64,000 nucleotides of DNA, taken from Lachnospiraceae bacterium. Its GTDB lineage: Bacteria > Bacillota > Clostridia > Lachnospirales > Lachnospiraceae. Made by a program: the position numbers and the translations under genes. Under the pieces are notes generated by a model. The model ran no database searches. It saw nothing but the letters and a program-made list of their open reading frames with translations, and was not told where the DNA came from. The DNA lies in assembly GCA_017433725.1 (NCBI GenBank), contig JAFRGQ010000038.1:51891-115890 (forward strand), read 5' to 3'. Below, piece by piece: positions 27,518 to 37,356 of the stretch (position 1 is the stretch's first letter; each line of letters begins with the position of its first letter).

Positions 27518-28252
27518 TCAACATTCCGTATTCTGATTGCCAAGTGCCCTTTCTCTCTCCTGCTCAGCCTGAGACTTACGCAGATAGATCGGTGCATGTT
27601 CCTCCGCCCTGACATATTTACCTTGCTTAAAAAGCTGCATTGCCAGCGCGCCAACTGCTCCCGCTCTTTGCCGCGCAAGATGGGCAGGCGCAAAGCTGAA
27701 AGGTATCTTCAGATTCTCCTTTGCATACGGCTCTACAACGTAGGAACCGTCACCGAGAAAAATCACGCCGGCACGTGTCAGCTCCGGATCCATCTCATTC
27801 AGCTCTCTGATCAGATCCGCAGCGGCGATAGGACGCTGATCAATGATAGTCTTAAGAACCGCACCATCGAACTTATATATTCCGTTGTATACCTGCTGTC
27901 TTCTCGCATCCATGACAGGACACACAAGCCCGGATGTATAAGGCATGTTATAGGCCATACCGGCTAACGTCGGCACCTCGATGATCGGTTTTCCGAGTGC
28001 AAGGCCGAGCCCTTTCGCTGTTGCCGAACCGATCCTCAGACCGGTAAAGGAACCCGGGCCCGCCGCCACAGCTATCGCATCGATCGATGATTTATCCAGT
28101 TCTGTCATGCGCACTATTTCATCTAACATGGGCAGAAGCGTCTGCGAGTGCGTTTTTTTATAATTTACGGAATACTCCGCTAGCAGTGTGCCGTCTTCCA
28201 GAACTGCCACTGAAGCGACAAGCCCTGATGAATCCAATGCAATTATCTTCAT
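27518..28252 (-). CDS. tsaB: tRNA threonylcarbamoyladenosine biosynthesis protein TsaB
   Basis: A 244-aa ASKHA-fold partner of TsaD, without catalytic metal site. It opens with IIALDSSGLVASVAVLEDG and has VAAGPGSFTGLRIGSATAKGL near residue 65, the most conserved part of the family. Its start overlaps the end of tsaE by four bases (ATGA), showing translational coupling. A C-terminal QAEQERERALG tail is longer than the minimum. Confidence 0.95.
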   Translation of the reverse strand: MKIIALDSSGLVASVAVLEDGTLLAEYSVNYKKTHSQTLLPMLDEIVRMTELDKSSIDAIAVAAGPGSFTGLRIGSATAKGLGLALGKPIIEVPTLAGMAYNMPYTSGLVCPVMDARRQQVYNGIYKFDGAVLKTIIDQRPIAAADLIRELNEMDPELTRAGVIFLGDGSYVVEPYAKENLKIPFSFAPAHLARQRAGAVGALAMQLFKQGKYVRAEEHAPIYLRKSQAEQERERALGNQNTEC

Positions 28253-28689
28253 GACCGTTCCTCCGAGCTCTGCACTGTGATCTTTCTGTAATCAAATCCC
28301 TTTTCGGGATCCTTCTCAATTGTTATGTAAATGGTGTTTTCGGGAAGGATCTCTTCCACTATTTCCGCCCACTCAACAAGGCTCACGCCTCCGCCGAAAA
28401 AACAGTCATCGTAGCCGATCTCATCCATTTCTTCAATGTCACCGATCCGATACACATCAAAGTGAAAGAACGGCAGACGTCCGCCGTCATAATTCTGAAG
28501 AATGGTGAAAGTCGGACTCGTCACCGGTTCATCAATACCCAGTCCTGCAGCAAGTCCCTGCGTGAACACCGTCTTGCCTACACCGAGATCCCCGTTCAGG
28601 GCATACACAGTGTTCGGGCAGGCAGCCTCCCCGATTTTTTTTCCGAGCATATACGTCTCTTCGGGACTGAAGGTCTCAATCATATCCAT
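28249..28689 (-). CDS. tsaE: tRNA threonylcarbamoyladenosine biosynthesis ATPase TsaE
   Basis: A 146-aa P-loop ATPase that drives the TsaBD complex. Walker A is NGDLGVGKTVFTQGLAAGLG (about 30-49), the switch region is SPTFTILQNY, and FHFDVYRIGDIEEMDEIG follows. First gene of the minus-strand run, preceded by an extended -10 promoter and AAGGAAC. Overlaps tsaB by four bases. Confidence 0.95.
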   Translation of the reverse strand: MDMIETFSPEETYMLGKKIGEAACPNTVYALNGDLGVGKTVFTQGLAAGLGIDEPVTSPTFTILQNYDGGRLPFFHFDVYRIGDIEEMDEIGYDDCFFGGGVSLVEWAEIVEEILPENTIYITIEKDPEKGFDYRKITVQSSEERS

Positions 28690-28727
28690 AACACGTTCCT
28701 TTTCCTTGTGTTTTCATGTAACTAAAT

Positions 28728-28733
28728 ATTATA
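28728..28733 (-). promoter_or_regulatory. Extended -10 promoter of tsaE
   Basis: On the minus strand TGT-TATAAT, 38 bases upstream of the tsaE start, with only a weak -35. The TG motif can compensate. Confidence 0.5.
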
Positions 28734-28817
28734 ACACGTTTACCGAAAGACGTACACCGCCACTTTTTCCATTTTATGACATGACCCGATATTACATCGT
28801 GTGCACCCCGCTTTCAC

Positions 28818-28846
28818 TTGCCAATAAGATTCAATCACGCTATAAT
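28818..28846 (+). promoter_or_regulatory. Promoter of the cyclophilin gene
   Basis: TTGCCA (28818-28823), 17-base spacer, TATAAT (28841-28846), about 45 bases upstream of the start. It is divergent from the tsaE promoter. Confidence 0.8.
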
Positions 28847-28890
28847 ATTTCTGTTCAACTATAGTACATTTCAGAAAAGAGGTCATAACC

Positions 28891-29409
28891 ATGACATATC
28901 CAATTGTTACAATCACCATGAAAGATGGCAGCGTGATGAAAGCTGAGCTCTATCCGGAAATCGCGCCGAATACAGTCAACAATTTCATCAGCCTGATCAA
29001 TAAAGGCTTTTACAACGGTCTTATCTTCCACCGCGTCATTCCCGGCTTCATGATCCAGGGCGGATGTCCGGACGGCACAGGTATGGGCGGTCCGGGTTAC
29101 TCCATCAAAGGAGAATTCTCTCAGAACGGATTCCAGAACAACCTGAAGCACACCGCCGGCGTTCTTTCCATGGCTCGCGCCATGAACCCGAATTCAGCGG
29201 GCAGCCAGTTCTTTATTATGCATGCCAACGCCCCGCATCTCGACGGTGCATACGCTGCGTTCGGAAAGATCACGGAAGGCATGGACGTCGTTGACAAAAT
29301 CGCGACTACGAGAACAGACTTCAGAGACCGCCCTAGAGTCGACCAGGTCATCAAGTCCATGACAGTCGATACACACGGCGAGGACTTCCCTGAGCCGGAG
29401 AAATGCTGA
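28891..29409 (+). CDS. Cyclophilin-type peptidyl-prolyl cis-trans isomerase
   Basis: A 172-aa cytoplasmic cyclophilin that speeds proline isomerisation in folding proteins. There is no signal peptide. Catalytic and binding residues are visible: FHRVIPGFMIQGG (Arg and Phe), SMARAMNPNSAGSQFFI (Gln/Phe) and LDGAYAAFGKITEG. The C-terminus GEDFPEPEKC is a little extended. Own promoter, GAGG before ATG, single gene ending before a pair of palindromic repeats. Confidence 0.94.
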   Translation: MTYPIVTITMKDGSVMKAELYPEIAPNTVNNFISLINKGFYNGLIFHRVIPGFMIQGGCPDGTGMGGPGYSIKGEFSQNGFQNNLKHTAGVLSMARAMNPNSAGSQFFIMHANAPHLDGAYAAFGKITEGMDVVDKIATTRTDFRDRPRVDQVIKSMTVDTHGEDFPEPEKC

Positions 29410-29512
29410 CCCGAATCAAGCGCATCCTGGCGCCTCAACATGTGTCTGAACGTTTAGCCAGAGGGAATCTCACAAAAATACACTTGAACAACGATACATA
29501 TTAAGACAGCCG

Positions 29513-29609
29513 GGGGCTGTCACATAAAGGCACCATCGCTGTCTGCAGCAGACCACTTATCATACTATCTGCCGCAAAAACGATGGAACCGCCTTTATGT
29601 GACAGCCCC
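29513..29609. repeat. Long hairpin, GGGGCTGTCACAT family, copy 4
   Basis: 97 bp with near-perfect ends (GGGGCTGTCACATAAAGGC and complement) and paired inner arms (CCATCG with CGATGG). Between the convergent cyclophilin and YigZ genes. Confidence 0.85.
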
Positions 29610-29612
29610 TGT

Positions 29613-29682
29613 ATCAATTATGCGTAACACTATTGCTGTAGATCACTGTGCAACAGTGCATATGTCACAGCAAATAATTGAT
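29613..29682. repeat. 70-bp inverted repeat adjacent to copy 4
   Basis: ATCAATTAT/ATAATTGAT (29613-29621 with 29674-29682), TGCTGT/ACAGCA (29634-29639 with 29667-29672) and CACTG/CAGTG (29644-29648 with 29654-29658) nest as one hairpin. It begins three bases past copy 4 of the larger family. Confidence 0.7.
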
Positions 29683-29733
29683 GCCCGCCTCTCAGTCTGA
29701 TTTGCTGCCCGGTGCCTGTAGATGCGAAGTCAC

Positions 29734-30369
29734 TCATCCTACGGAATACTCGCATGGCTCCTCTCCTTCGAGTCGGGCCTGTCCGTCCGTCATTTCCACA
29801 GTGAGCTTCCTGATTTTTTCACGCATATACCCCGGTACAAGCACATGCATGACCACATCCTGTCCGTACTCGATTTCCGGCTGAGGCAGCTGCTCCTTAG
29901 CATACACATACTGAAGCTTGCCGGCCTGGGGGTAAGTCACGCGGTAGCTCAGGCGGAAGCCCTGAATCACGGTAATAATATCAGCATTTTCAACAGCTGC
30001 GCGCACTGCAGCCGTATAAGCCCTCACAAGACCGCCCGTCCCCAGAAGGGTTCCGCCGAAATATCTTGTGACGACGGCAGCCGCATAATGCAGTCCCTCT
30101 CCTGTCAGTACTTCGAGCATCGGCTTTCCCGCCGTCCCTCCCGGTTCGCCGTCATCGTTCGAACGCAGAATTTCATCCGGAGTTCCCGGCGTGCCTACAA
30201 TACATGCGAAGCAGTGATGTCTCGCATCATAATATTTCTTTCTTGCTGCAGTCAGAAAACTCTCTGCCTCGGAAAGATCCTTCGCATAGTGCACTTCTCC
30301 GATGAATCTTGATTTTTTTTCAATTATCTCGCCTTGTCCGTCTGTGCGGATCGTTTTATAATCACTCAT
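29734..30369 (-). CDS. YigZ/IMPACT family protein
   Basis: A 211-aa member of UPF0029. The N-terminal domain has KKSRFIGEVHYAKDLSEAESFL, HHCFACIVG and the signature DDGEPGGTAGKPMLEVLTG, and the C-terminal DUF1949 ferredoxin-like domain spans about 135-205. Yeast and mammalian relatives modulate the GCN2 kinase; the bacterial role is unsettled, with suggestions of ribosome or nucleic acid association. The Shine-Dalgarno is weak (ATGAGAAC just before ATG). Single gene. Confidence 0.9.
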   Translation of the reverse strand: MSDYKTIRTDGQGEIIEKKSRFIGEVHYAKDLSEAESFLTAARKKYYDARHHCFACIVGTPGTPDEILRSNDDGEPGGTAGKPMLEVLTGEGLHYAAAVVTRYFGGTLLGTGGLVRAYTAAVRAAVENADIITVIQGFRLSYRVTYPQAGKLQYVYAKEQLPQPEIEYGQDVVMHVLVPGYMREKIRKLTVEMTDGQARLEGEEPCEYSVG

Positions 30370-30425
30370 GTTCTCATTTTACTTTACAAAAGGGGATGTG
30401 TGCAAGGGTCCCTCAGATGTTTAAG

Positions 30426-30454
30426 TTGCATTCTCAGATTATTTTTCTTATAAT
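30426..30454 (+). promoter_or_regulatory. Strong promoter abutting the PBP start codon
   Basis: TTGCAT (30426-30431), 17-base spacer, TATAAT (30449-30454). The ATG is at 30461, where transcription would begin, and no ribosome binding site lies between. Confidence 0.75.
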
Positions 30455-30460
30455 AATGGC

Positions 30461-33118
30461 ATGAATTATACAAGAGACAATATTGAAAGAAAAGAAGAAC
30501 TCTATGAGTCATATTCTCAGGAACTCGAAAAGCGCGTAGGGGTTATTCTCCTCCGCCTGCTTGTAGTGCTCTTTGTATCCGTAATAATCATATCGACTTT
30601 CGGAACGTTCGGCATCTTCAGCGGCATCATAGCCAACACGCCTGATATCGCTTCAGTAAATATCGCGCCGAGCGGTTTTGCTACGTTCATTTATGATTCT
30701 GACGGAAATCAGCTCCAGAAATTGACCACATCCAACTCGAACCGTATATCCGTTGCTCTCGACGATGTGCCGGAATACCTTCAGAAAGGCGTGGTCGCCG
30801 TCGAGGACGGTCGTTTTTATCAGCACAACGGAATCGACGCCAAGGGTATCATCCGTGCCCTGTACGTCGGACTAAAAAATCGCTTCAAGTTCACGGAGGG
30901 AGCGAGTACCATCACCCAGCAGCTGCTTAAGAACAATGTCTTCACGACCTGGACGGAAGAGCAGACACTGATCGACCGTGTCAAACGAAAGTTCCAGGAG
31001 CAGGTCCTTGCAGTTCAGCTTGAGGAAAAGCTGACAAAAGACCTCGGATCAAAAAAGGCTGCTAAGGATCGTATTCTGGAGAATTACCTGAACACGATTA
31101 ATCTTGGAGCCGGAACATATGGCGTTCAAGCCGCTTCCAGAAAGTACTTCCGCAAGGACGTGAAAGAACTCACGCTCTCGGAGGCTTCCGTCATTGCGGG
31201 CATCACGCAGAATCCGAGCCGCTACAATCCGATCAGGCACCCGGACTACAATTCCGAGAGACGGCTGAAGGTCCTCGGAGATATGCTCACACAGGGCTAT
31301 ATCACGCAGGAGGATTACGATACCGCGCTCGCAGACCCTGTCTATGACAGAATCCAGAACGCTCAGGCTTCTCAGGATGATACGAACACCATTTACTCCT
31401 ACTTCGTCGATGAGCTGACCAATCAGGTCGTCAGCGACCTTAAGAAGTATAAAGGATATTCGGAAACACAGGCTTATCAGGCGCTGTATTCCGGTGGTCT
31501 TCGTATCTACACCACACAGGACATGAAGATCCAGGATATCCTGGATGAAGAATATGTAAATCCGGAAAACTTCCCGAACGAAACAGAGTACAGTATGGAC
31601 TGGGCTCTGACAATCAAGACCACAGACGGCGAACTGCATAATTACAGCCGTGAAATGCTGCGCAAGTTCTACCGGGAAAATCTGGATCCTGCATTTGACC
31701 TTCTGTTCGATACGGTGGATGAAGGTAATAACTACATCAACGATTACAAATCTCACGTTCTGGAAGACAACCCGGGTGCGGAGGTCATTGCGGAGAGATC
31801 TTCATTTGCTCCGCAGCCTCAGTCATCGATGGTCATCATTGATCAGCACACCGGTTACGTCAAAGCGATCGTCGGCGGTCGCGGTGAGAAGACGGCTTCC
31901 CTGACACTGAACCGTGCGACTTCAACGACCAGACAGCCCGGCTCTACGTTCAAAATCCTTTCTACGTACGCGCCGGCTCTGGATTCAGGACATATTACGC
32001 TCGGTTCGATCTACAACGATGAGAAGACCAATTATTCCAACGGACGTCCTGTAAACAACGCAGAATCAGGTAATTACCGCGGTCCGACATCAATTCGTGA
32101 CGCTATCATATACTCGATCAACACGATCGCAGTTCAGGTCATCACGGAAATCACACCGAGAGCAGGTTTCGATCAGCTCCTCAAGTTCGGTTTCACTACT
32201 CTTTCGGAGCGAAATGATATTTATCAGCCGCTCGCTCTCGGCGGTATCTACAACGGCGTAACGAACCTTGAACTGACCGCAGCCTACGCGGCGATTGCCA
32301 ATGAAGGCACGTACACACGCCCGATCTTCTATACACGTATCGAGGATCAGGACGGAAATGTCGTTATCGACAATACACAGGAAACCAGTCAGGCGATCTC
32401 GAAGGCCACTGCGGTACTTCTCACAAACGCCCTCCAGGATGTTGTCACGAAGGGTACCGGCCAGGATGTACAGCTTGACTGCGGTATGCCCGTAGCAGGA
32501 AAAACAGGTACGACCACTGCATACAACGACGTGTGGTTCGTCGGATTCACACCGTATTATACCTGCGGCGTTTGGGCAGGCTATGACAGTGAGGAGACGC
32601 TCCCCGAGGAAGGTAACTATCGCTCCTATCACAAGCTCCTTTGGAAGAAAGTCATGGATCGTCTGTCGGCGACCAAGGCGGATGCCGTCTTCCGTATGCC
32701 GGATGGCGTCGTTGTCACGGAGGATATCTGTGAACAGACCGGACTGATCGCACGCGGCGGTTGTCCTTCCAGAACAGAATACTTTGCAGCCGGCACAGCG
32801 CCGACCACCTATTGTGACGGAGACCATGCTTACTGGTGGGACGACGACGATGATGACGACTATTATAACGACTACGATTACGAGGAAGAGACAGAAAATA
32901 CGAATGCCGCAGCTGCTGCAGCTGCTGAGGCAGAACGTGAACGCTCCGACCAGAAGGCACAGGAAGAGGCCGCTGCCGCTGAGGAGACCCACAACGCCGA
33001 AGATACAGGAGGCGGAGGAGATACCGGTGAGGATACCGGCGGTGGTGAGGCTGAAGACACCGGCGGTGACGAAGGCGACGGTGGTGAAGGCGACGGTGAA
33101 TGGGACGAAACAGGTTAA
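30461..33118 (+). CDS. Class A penicillin-binding protein (PBP1A-like)
   Basis: An 885-aa bifunctional peptidoglycan synthase. A short cytoplasmic tail and one membrane span (about 28-55) precede the glycosyltransferase domain with EDGRFYQHNGIDAKGIIRA and GASTITQQLLKN. The transpeptidase domain carries GSTFK (SxxK serine), SIN and KTGTT. The last ~85 residues are low complexity: seven Asp in a row, an Ala/Glu stretch and Gly/Asp/Glu repeats, presumably a flexible acidic extracellular tail. The strong promoter ends seven bases before the ATG without a Shine-Dalgarno, so the mRNA may be leaderless. Single gene ending in a terminator. Confidence 0.95.
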   Translation: MNYTRDNIERKEELYESYSQELEKRVGVILLRLLVVLFVSVIIISTFGTFGIFSGIIANTPDIASVNIAPSGFATFIYDSDGNQLQKLTTSNSNRISVALDDVPEYLQKGVVAVEDGRFYQHNGIDAKGIIRALYVGLKNRFKFTEGASTITQQLLKNNVFTTWTEEQTLIDRVKRKFQEQVLAVQLEEKLTKDLGSKKAAKDRILENYLNTINLGAGTYGVQAASRKYFRKDVKELTLSEASVIAGITQNPSRYNPIRHPDYNSERRLKVLGDMLTQGYITQEDYDTALADPVYDRIQNAQASQDDTNTIYSYFVDELTNQVVSDLKKYKGYSETQAYQALYSGGLRIYTTQDMKIQDILDEEYVNPENFPNETEYSMDWALTIKTTDGELHNYSREMLRKFYRENLDPAFDLLFDTVDEGNNYINDYKSHVLEDNPGAEVIAERSSFAPQPQSSMVIIDQHTGYVKAIVGGRGEKTASLTLNRATSTTRQPGSTFKILSTYAPALDSGHITLGSIYNDEKTNYSNGRPVNNAESGNYRGPTSIRDAIIYSINTIAVQVITEITPRAGFDQLLKFGFTTLSERNDIYQPLALGGIYNGVTNLELTAAYAAIANEGTYTRPIFYTRIEDQDGNVVIDNTQETSQAISKATAVLLTNALQDVVTKGTGQDVQLDCGMPVAGKTGTTTAYNDVWFVGFTPYYTCGVWAGYDSEETLPEEGNYRSYHKLLWKKVMDRLSATKADAVFRMPDGVVVTEDICEQTGLIARGGCPSRTEYFAAGTAPTTYCDGDHAYWWDDDDDDDYYNDYDYEEETENTNAAAAAAAEAERERSDQKAQEEAAAAEETHNAEDTGGGGDTGEDTGGGEAEDTGGDEGDGGEGDGEWDETG

Positions 33119-33143
33119 AGATGAAATAAGCTTAAAGTAAAAG

Positions 33144-33175
33144 AAAGAGGCTGTCACACGGACGGCCTCTTTTTT
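33144..33175 (+). terminator. Terminator of the PBP gene
   Basis: AAAGAGGC (33144-33151) pairs with GCCTCTTT (33165-33172), followed by more T. The loop contains CTGTCACA, resembling an end of the long hairpin family. Confidence 0.85.
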
Positions 33176-33215
33176 CGTTATTTAAATCTGCAGAAAATCG
33201 GTCAAAGATATTTAT

Positions 33216-34148
33216 TTACAGCACAAGTCTCGCAGCGCCGTAAATACCCGCATCATTGCCGAGCTTAGCCAGAACGATCGGTGTACTTGCGCATGCAGAA
33301 AATGCCTGTTTTCTGTAATAATTTCCTACGATATTTGTGAGAGACTCACCGGCCTTGGAAACGCCGCCGCCGATTACGATGATCTCCGGATCTGTTACGC
33401 ATGCAAATGTTGCAAGCGCTGTTCCGAGATACTTCGCAAAACGATTCACAATCTTTGCTGCAAGCTGATCGCCGTCTTTGTAAGCATCAAATACTGCCTT
33501 GGATGTAACTTCTGTATCGCGAAGAGCTGAAGGAACGACCGGATTGGCAAGAAGCTCCTCTTTTGCAAGGCGAACAACGCCTGTCGCGGAAGCTACCTGC
33601 TCAAGGCATCCGCACTTGCCGCAGTTACACGGATCTGTTATATCATCATCAACATGGGCATGTCCGATCTCGCCGCCTGCGCCGTGTGCTCCTTCAAGGA
33701 TCTTTCCGCCAACGATGATTCCGCCGCCGACGCCGGTTCCGAGAGTAACCATGATCATGTTCTCCTTGCCTTCGCCGCCGCCTTTCCACTGCTCGCCGAG
33801 AGCAGCGACATTTGCATCATTACCGGCACGGACTTTCATATTAAGGAGCTTGCCGAGTTCATACTCTACGTTCGTCTCACCCCAGTGAAGGTTGACAGCG
33901 ACCGGAACCACACCAGCCATGACCGGACCCGGTATGCCTACACCGACACCGGCTACATCCTCTTTTGTGTAGCCTTTTAACTGCATCTTGGACATAACGG
34001 TAGCTGCGATATCCGGAAGAATATTCTCGCCGCCGTTTTCTGTGCGCGTTACGATCTCCCACTTGTCAATAACGCTTCCGTTCGTCTCAAAGAGACCGCA
34101 CTTGATGGTCGTTCCGCCTACATCGATACCGAAACAAACTTTGCTCAT
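33216..34148 (-). CDS. glcK: ROK-family glucokinase
   Basis: Phosphorylates glucose with ATP in the cytoplasm. The 310-aa protein has the phosphate loop GIDVGGTTIKCGLF, the ROK zinc site CNCGKCGCLEQVASATG and the GHAHVD/GAGGEIGH region that binds sugar. It contains no N-terminal helix-turn-helix, so it is a kinase rather than a ROK repressor. It begins three bases after the hprK stop; the shared AGAGG lies in the end of hprK, so the genes are coupled. uvrC-hprK-ROK is a familiar gene order in Lachnospiraceae. Confidence 0.93.
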   Translation of the reverse strand: MSKVCFGIDVGGTTIKCGLFETNGSVIDKWEIVTRTENGGENILPDIAATVMSKMQLKGYTKEDVAGVGVGIPGPVMAGVVPVAVNLHWGETNVEYELGKLLNMKVRAGNDANVAALGEQWKGGGEGKENMIMVTLGTGVGGGIIVGGKILEGAHGAGGEIGHAHVDDDITDPCNCGKCGCLEQVASATGVVRLAKEELLANPVVPSALRDTEVTSKAVFDAYKDGDQLAAKIVNRFAKYLGTALATFACVTDPEIIVIGGGVSKAGESLTNIVGNYYRKQAFSACASTPIVLAKLGNDAGIYGAARLVL

Positions 34149-34150
34149 AT

Positions 34151-35086
34151 TCAGTTACCTCTCTTGTTCATTATATTATCCTGCACACGGCGATACAGCT
34201 CCTGTGCAGCATTGTAACCCATCTTCTTCTGTCTGTGATTGACAGCAGCTGTCTCAACGATGACAGCCAGATTACGTCCCGGTCTGATCGGAATCGCATG
34301 GCTTACGATTTTTGTTCCGAGAATTTCTGTTGTCTGTTCCTCCAGTCCGAGACGGTCATACTCGCCATCCTTTTTCCAGTCTTCCAACTTGATGATAAGA
34401 TCGATCGCCTGTGAGTCCTTGACATGCTCAACTCCGTAGAGAGTCTTTACATCAATAATTCCTATGCCCCGAAGTTCGATGAGATGCTTTGTGACATCCG
34501 GTGCATACCCTACAAGTTCCGCGTCTGAAATCTTTCTGACCACTACAACATCGTCGCTTACAAGTCTGTGCCCTCTGCGGACCAGCTCCAGCGCAGCCTC
34601 AGATTTACCGATTCCGCTCTCACCCAGGATCAGAACGCCTTCACCGTAAACATCGACCAGAACGCCGTGCATGGAAAGCCGCGGAGCCAGTTCCATGCCG
34701 AGATATCGTATAATCTCGACCATGAATGAGCTGGTCGTGCGTTCGGATATCAGAATCGGCACACCGTACTTGTTCGCAGTGTTCCTCATATCTTCCGTCG
34801 GTTCAGTCAGAGCTGTGAAAATAACACACGGTACTCCCCTTGAAACGAAGTTCTCAAAGCAAGCGTGCTGTTCTTCCTCCTCCTTGGCCAGGATATAAGT
34901 GTACTCAACATATCCGATGATCTGCACGCGCTCATGGGAAAAATGTTCAAAGTATCCTGCCAGCTGAAGCGCCGGTCTGTTGATCTCCTGTGAAGTAAGC
35001 TCTATAGTTGTCATATCGATCTCAGGTGTCAGATTCCGGAGATTGAGATCTTCTGCCAGCTTTGATAAAGTCACCGTTGTTTTCAT
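34151..35086 (-). CDS. hprK: HPr kinase/phosphorylase
   Basis: Phosphorylates Ser46 of HPr, and reverses it, to set carbon catabolite repression. The 311-aa protein has the N-terminal DRTGG-like domain and a C-terminal kinase domain with the P-loop GESGIGKSEAALEL (near 155) and the family signature region around LRGIGIIDVKTLYG. It links to the PTS, which the dhaLMK operon in this window also requires. AGGAGACG precedes ATG; a good promoter is upstream. Confidence 0.96.
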   Translation of the reverse strand: MKTTVTLSKLAEDLNLRNLTPEIDMTTIELTSQEINRPALQLAGYFEHFSHERVQIIGYVEYTYILAKEEEEQHACFENFVSRGVPCVIFTALTEPTEDMRNTANKYGVPILISERTTSSFMVEIIRYLGMELAPRLSMHGVLVDVYGEGVLILGESGIGKSEAALELVRRGHRLVSDDVVVVRKISDAELVGYAPDVTKHLIELRGIGIIDVKTLYGVEHVKDSQAIDLIIKLEDWKKDGEYDRLGLEEQTTEILGTKIVSHAIPIRPGRNLAVIVETAAVNHRQKKMGYNAAQELYRRVQDNIMNKRGN

Positions 35087-35201
35087 GAACGTCTCCTGTA
35101 AGCGTACTTTAATTAAGCATTCTTGTAACCACTCAGCGCCCTATTCGCAGACGCTTTGCTCATGTTGTCGTGGGATACTGAATAGTAAACATTCTTACAT
35201 A

Positions 35202-35230
35202 ATTTTATCACACAGACTCATGTATTCCAA
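35202..35230 (-). promoter_or_regulatory. Promoter of hprK-glcK
   Basis: TTGGAA (35225-35230) and TAAAAT (35202-35207) on the minus strand with a 17-base spacer, preceding a ~110-base leader. It lies just past the uvrC stop. Confidence 0.55.
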
Positions 35231-35236
35231 CTAAGA

Positions 35237-37171
35237 TTATGTTGACTTTGTCCTGGAATTACGGAAAAAATCATAGACGCTCTGCGCCGCTTTCTCATTC
35301 ATAGAAGGCGCATGAAGCAATTCATCGATCGATGCGTCTCTCACCGCCTCAATTGTCTTGAACGTTCGCATCAGGGCCTTCCTCCTTGTCGGACCTATTC
35401 CCTCTATATCATCGAGAACAGAGTGTATCTGCCCTTTGCTGCGCAACTGTCTGTGATATTCGATTGCAAATCGATGCACCTCATCCTGTATCCTTGTCAG
35501 CAGCTTAAATCCCTCGGAGTCCCTTTCGATCGGTATCTCCCTGTCATGAAAATACAGTCCTCTAGTCCTGTGATAATCATCCTTGACCATTCCCGCTACA
35601 GGTACATCGAACCCAAGATCCCGTATGACCTTCTCAGCCACATGGACCTGCCCTTTGCCTCCGTCCATGAGTATAACATCCGGAAGCTTCGAGAATCCTT
35701 CATCCCCTTCTAACGCTCTTGTATATCGCCTGGTCAGGACTTCCTCCATACTGGCATAATCATTTGGTCCGTCAACCCATTTAATTTTGAACTTACGGTA
35801 GTCACTCTTTCTCGGCTTACCGCGCTCATATACAATCATGGATCCTACGGAGTCGAAGCCGCTGATATTTGAAATATCATAGGATTCCATACGGTCTGCC
35901 TTCTCCAGTCCAAGCAGGGTGGCGATTTCGCGAACCGCTCCGATCGTTCGGAGCTCTTCCCGTTTCAGGCGCTCTCGATCCTTTGAAAGAACCATCTCCG
36001 CGTTGTCGTGAGCAAGGGCGACCAGCTTTTCCTTCATTCCTCTCTGCGGGATCCGAATCGTCACTTTCGATCCGCGTCTCTTTGTAAGCCACTGTTCAAT
36101 CAACTCGCGGTCCGGAATCTCTGACTCAAGCATGAGCTCCTTCGGAACGAACGGTGCGCCGGAATAGTACTGTGTTATAAAACTTGACAGGACATGCCCC
36201 GGATCATCCGTGTCGTCAGCTGTCAGGAAAAAATGTTCCCTTCCGATCAGCTTACCGCCACGTACAAAGAACACCTGGACGACTGCGTTCCGTGTACCCA
36301 GAAAGTCAGGTCTTGCCTCCTGGCCTTCTGTGCTGAAGTCATATTCCTGATCCGGATTATTTCCTGTGACAGCATCCATTGCAATTGCGATAATATCACG
36401 GTCATCCCCGTCCGTACCGGTGATCTTCTGTCTTTCACCGATCTGTTTTACGCTTTCTATAAGATCCCTGTACGAAGCTGCTTCCTCATAACGCATTTCC
36501 TCCGAGGCGGTCATCATCTTCTGTGTAAGCGCTTCGATTTCTTCCTGATAATGCCCTTTCAGAAAATAAACCATCCTGTCGATGCTTTTCCTGTACTCTT
36601 CCTCTGAAATATAACCCTGACATGGAGCAGGACACTGACCGATATGATAATACAGACACGGTCTGTCCTTGCCGATATCCTCCGGAAGCTTCCTGCTGCA
36701 GGATCTAATCCTGTAAAGCTTTCGGAGAAGCTCGATCGTGTCCCTTACAGCCGTAGAATTGACATAAGGGCCGTAATAGAGCGCTTTATCCTTCTTCATG
36801 CTCCGTGCGAGCATAACACGTGGAAACGCCTCATTGACCGTCACACGGATGTACGGGTAGCTCTTATCATCCTTGAGCATGGTATTATACTTTGGCCTGT
36901 GCTCTTTGATTAAGTTAGATTCCAGTACGAGGGCTTCCAGCTCCGAATCTGTCACTATGTATTCAAAATGATCTATATTTCTGACCATACGCTGTATTTT
37001 CGGACTTTTTTTGTAGCCTTTTTGAAAATACTGGCGAACCCGGTTCTTCAGACTCACCGCTTTTCCGACATAGATAATCGTATCGTGCAAATCGTGCATG
37101 ATATAAACGCCGGGTCTTCCGGGAAGTTTTTTTAATTCCTCGTCAATGATAAACTCTTTCTCTTCTTCCAT
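35237..37171 (-). CDS. uvrC: Excinuclease ABC subunit C
   Basis: Makes both incisions in nucleotide excision repair. The 644-aa protein has the GIY-YIG nuclease (GVYIMHD with IIYVGKA, about 18-95), a UVR domain (about 200-235), the RNase H-like endonuclease domain with DGGKGQ, and C-terminal helix-hairpin-helix motifs ([13 protein letters not shown]). ATG at 37171 is chosen with TTGGAG six bases upstream; longer in-frame readings would run into a palindromic repeat. Upstream of hprK on the same strand. Confidence 0.95.
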   Translation of the reverse strand: MEEEKEFIIDEELKKLPGRPGVYIMHDLHDTIIYVGKAVSLKNRVRQYFQKGYKKSPKIQRMVRNIDHFEYIVTDSELEALVLESNLIKEHRPKYNTMLKDDKSYPYIRVTVNEAFPRVMLARSMKKDKALYYGPYVNSTAVRDTIELLRKLYRIRSCSRKLPEDIGKDRPCLYYHIGQCPAPCQGYISEEEYRKSIDRMVYFLKGHYQEEIEALTQKMMTASEEMRYEEAASYRDLIESVKQIGERQKITGTDGDDRDIIAIAMDAVTGNNPDQEYDFSTEGQEARPDFLGTRNAVVQVFFVRGGKLIGREHFFLTADDTDDPGHVLSSFITQYYSGAPFVPKELMLESEIPDRELIEQWLTKRRGSKVTIRIPQRGMKEKLVALAHDNAEMVLSKDRERLKREELRTIGAVREIATLLGLEKADRMESYDISNISGFDSVGSMIVYERGKPRKSDYRKFKIKWVDGPNDYASMEEVLTRRYTRALEGDEGFSKLPDVILMDGGKGQVHVAEKVIRDLGFDVPVAGMVKDDYHRTRGLYFHDREIPIERDSEGFKLLTRIQDEVHRFAIEYHRQLRSKGQIHSVLDDIEGIGPTRRKALMRTFKTIEAVRDASIDELLHAPSMNEKAAQSVYDFFRNSRTKST

Positions 37172-37192
37172 TGTGGCTCCAAATATGAATGA

Positions 37193-37291
37193 AGGGCTGT
37201 CACATAAGGCCGTGTCGTCACAATATATAGAAGACATTAGTAATCAGTATCTGCTATATACTATGGCTTCGCGCCTTAATGCGACAGCCCC
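37193..37291. repeat. Long hairpin, GGGGCTGTCACAT family, copy 5
   Basis: Left end AGGGCTGTCACATAAGGC and right end GCCTTAATGCGACAGCCCC, with inner ATATATAG/CTATATA arms. It lies between ftsH (ending 37357) and uvrC (starting 37171), both leftward, 20 bases from the uvrC start. Confidence 0.8.
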
Positions 37292-37356
37292 GTCGTTATC
37301 AGGAACAACTCCTGCATACATCACAGACTTATGTCTCGCACATGCCGCATCAGAAA

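Noticed and set aside
32090-33157. 355-codon open frame antisense to the PBP gene
   Set aside because: Its composition mirrors the acidic repeats of the PBP tail; the PBP frame carries the catalytic motifs.
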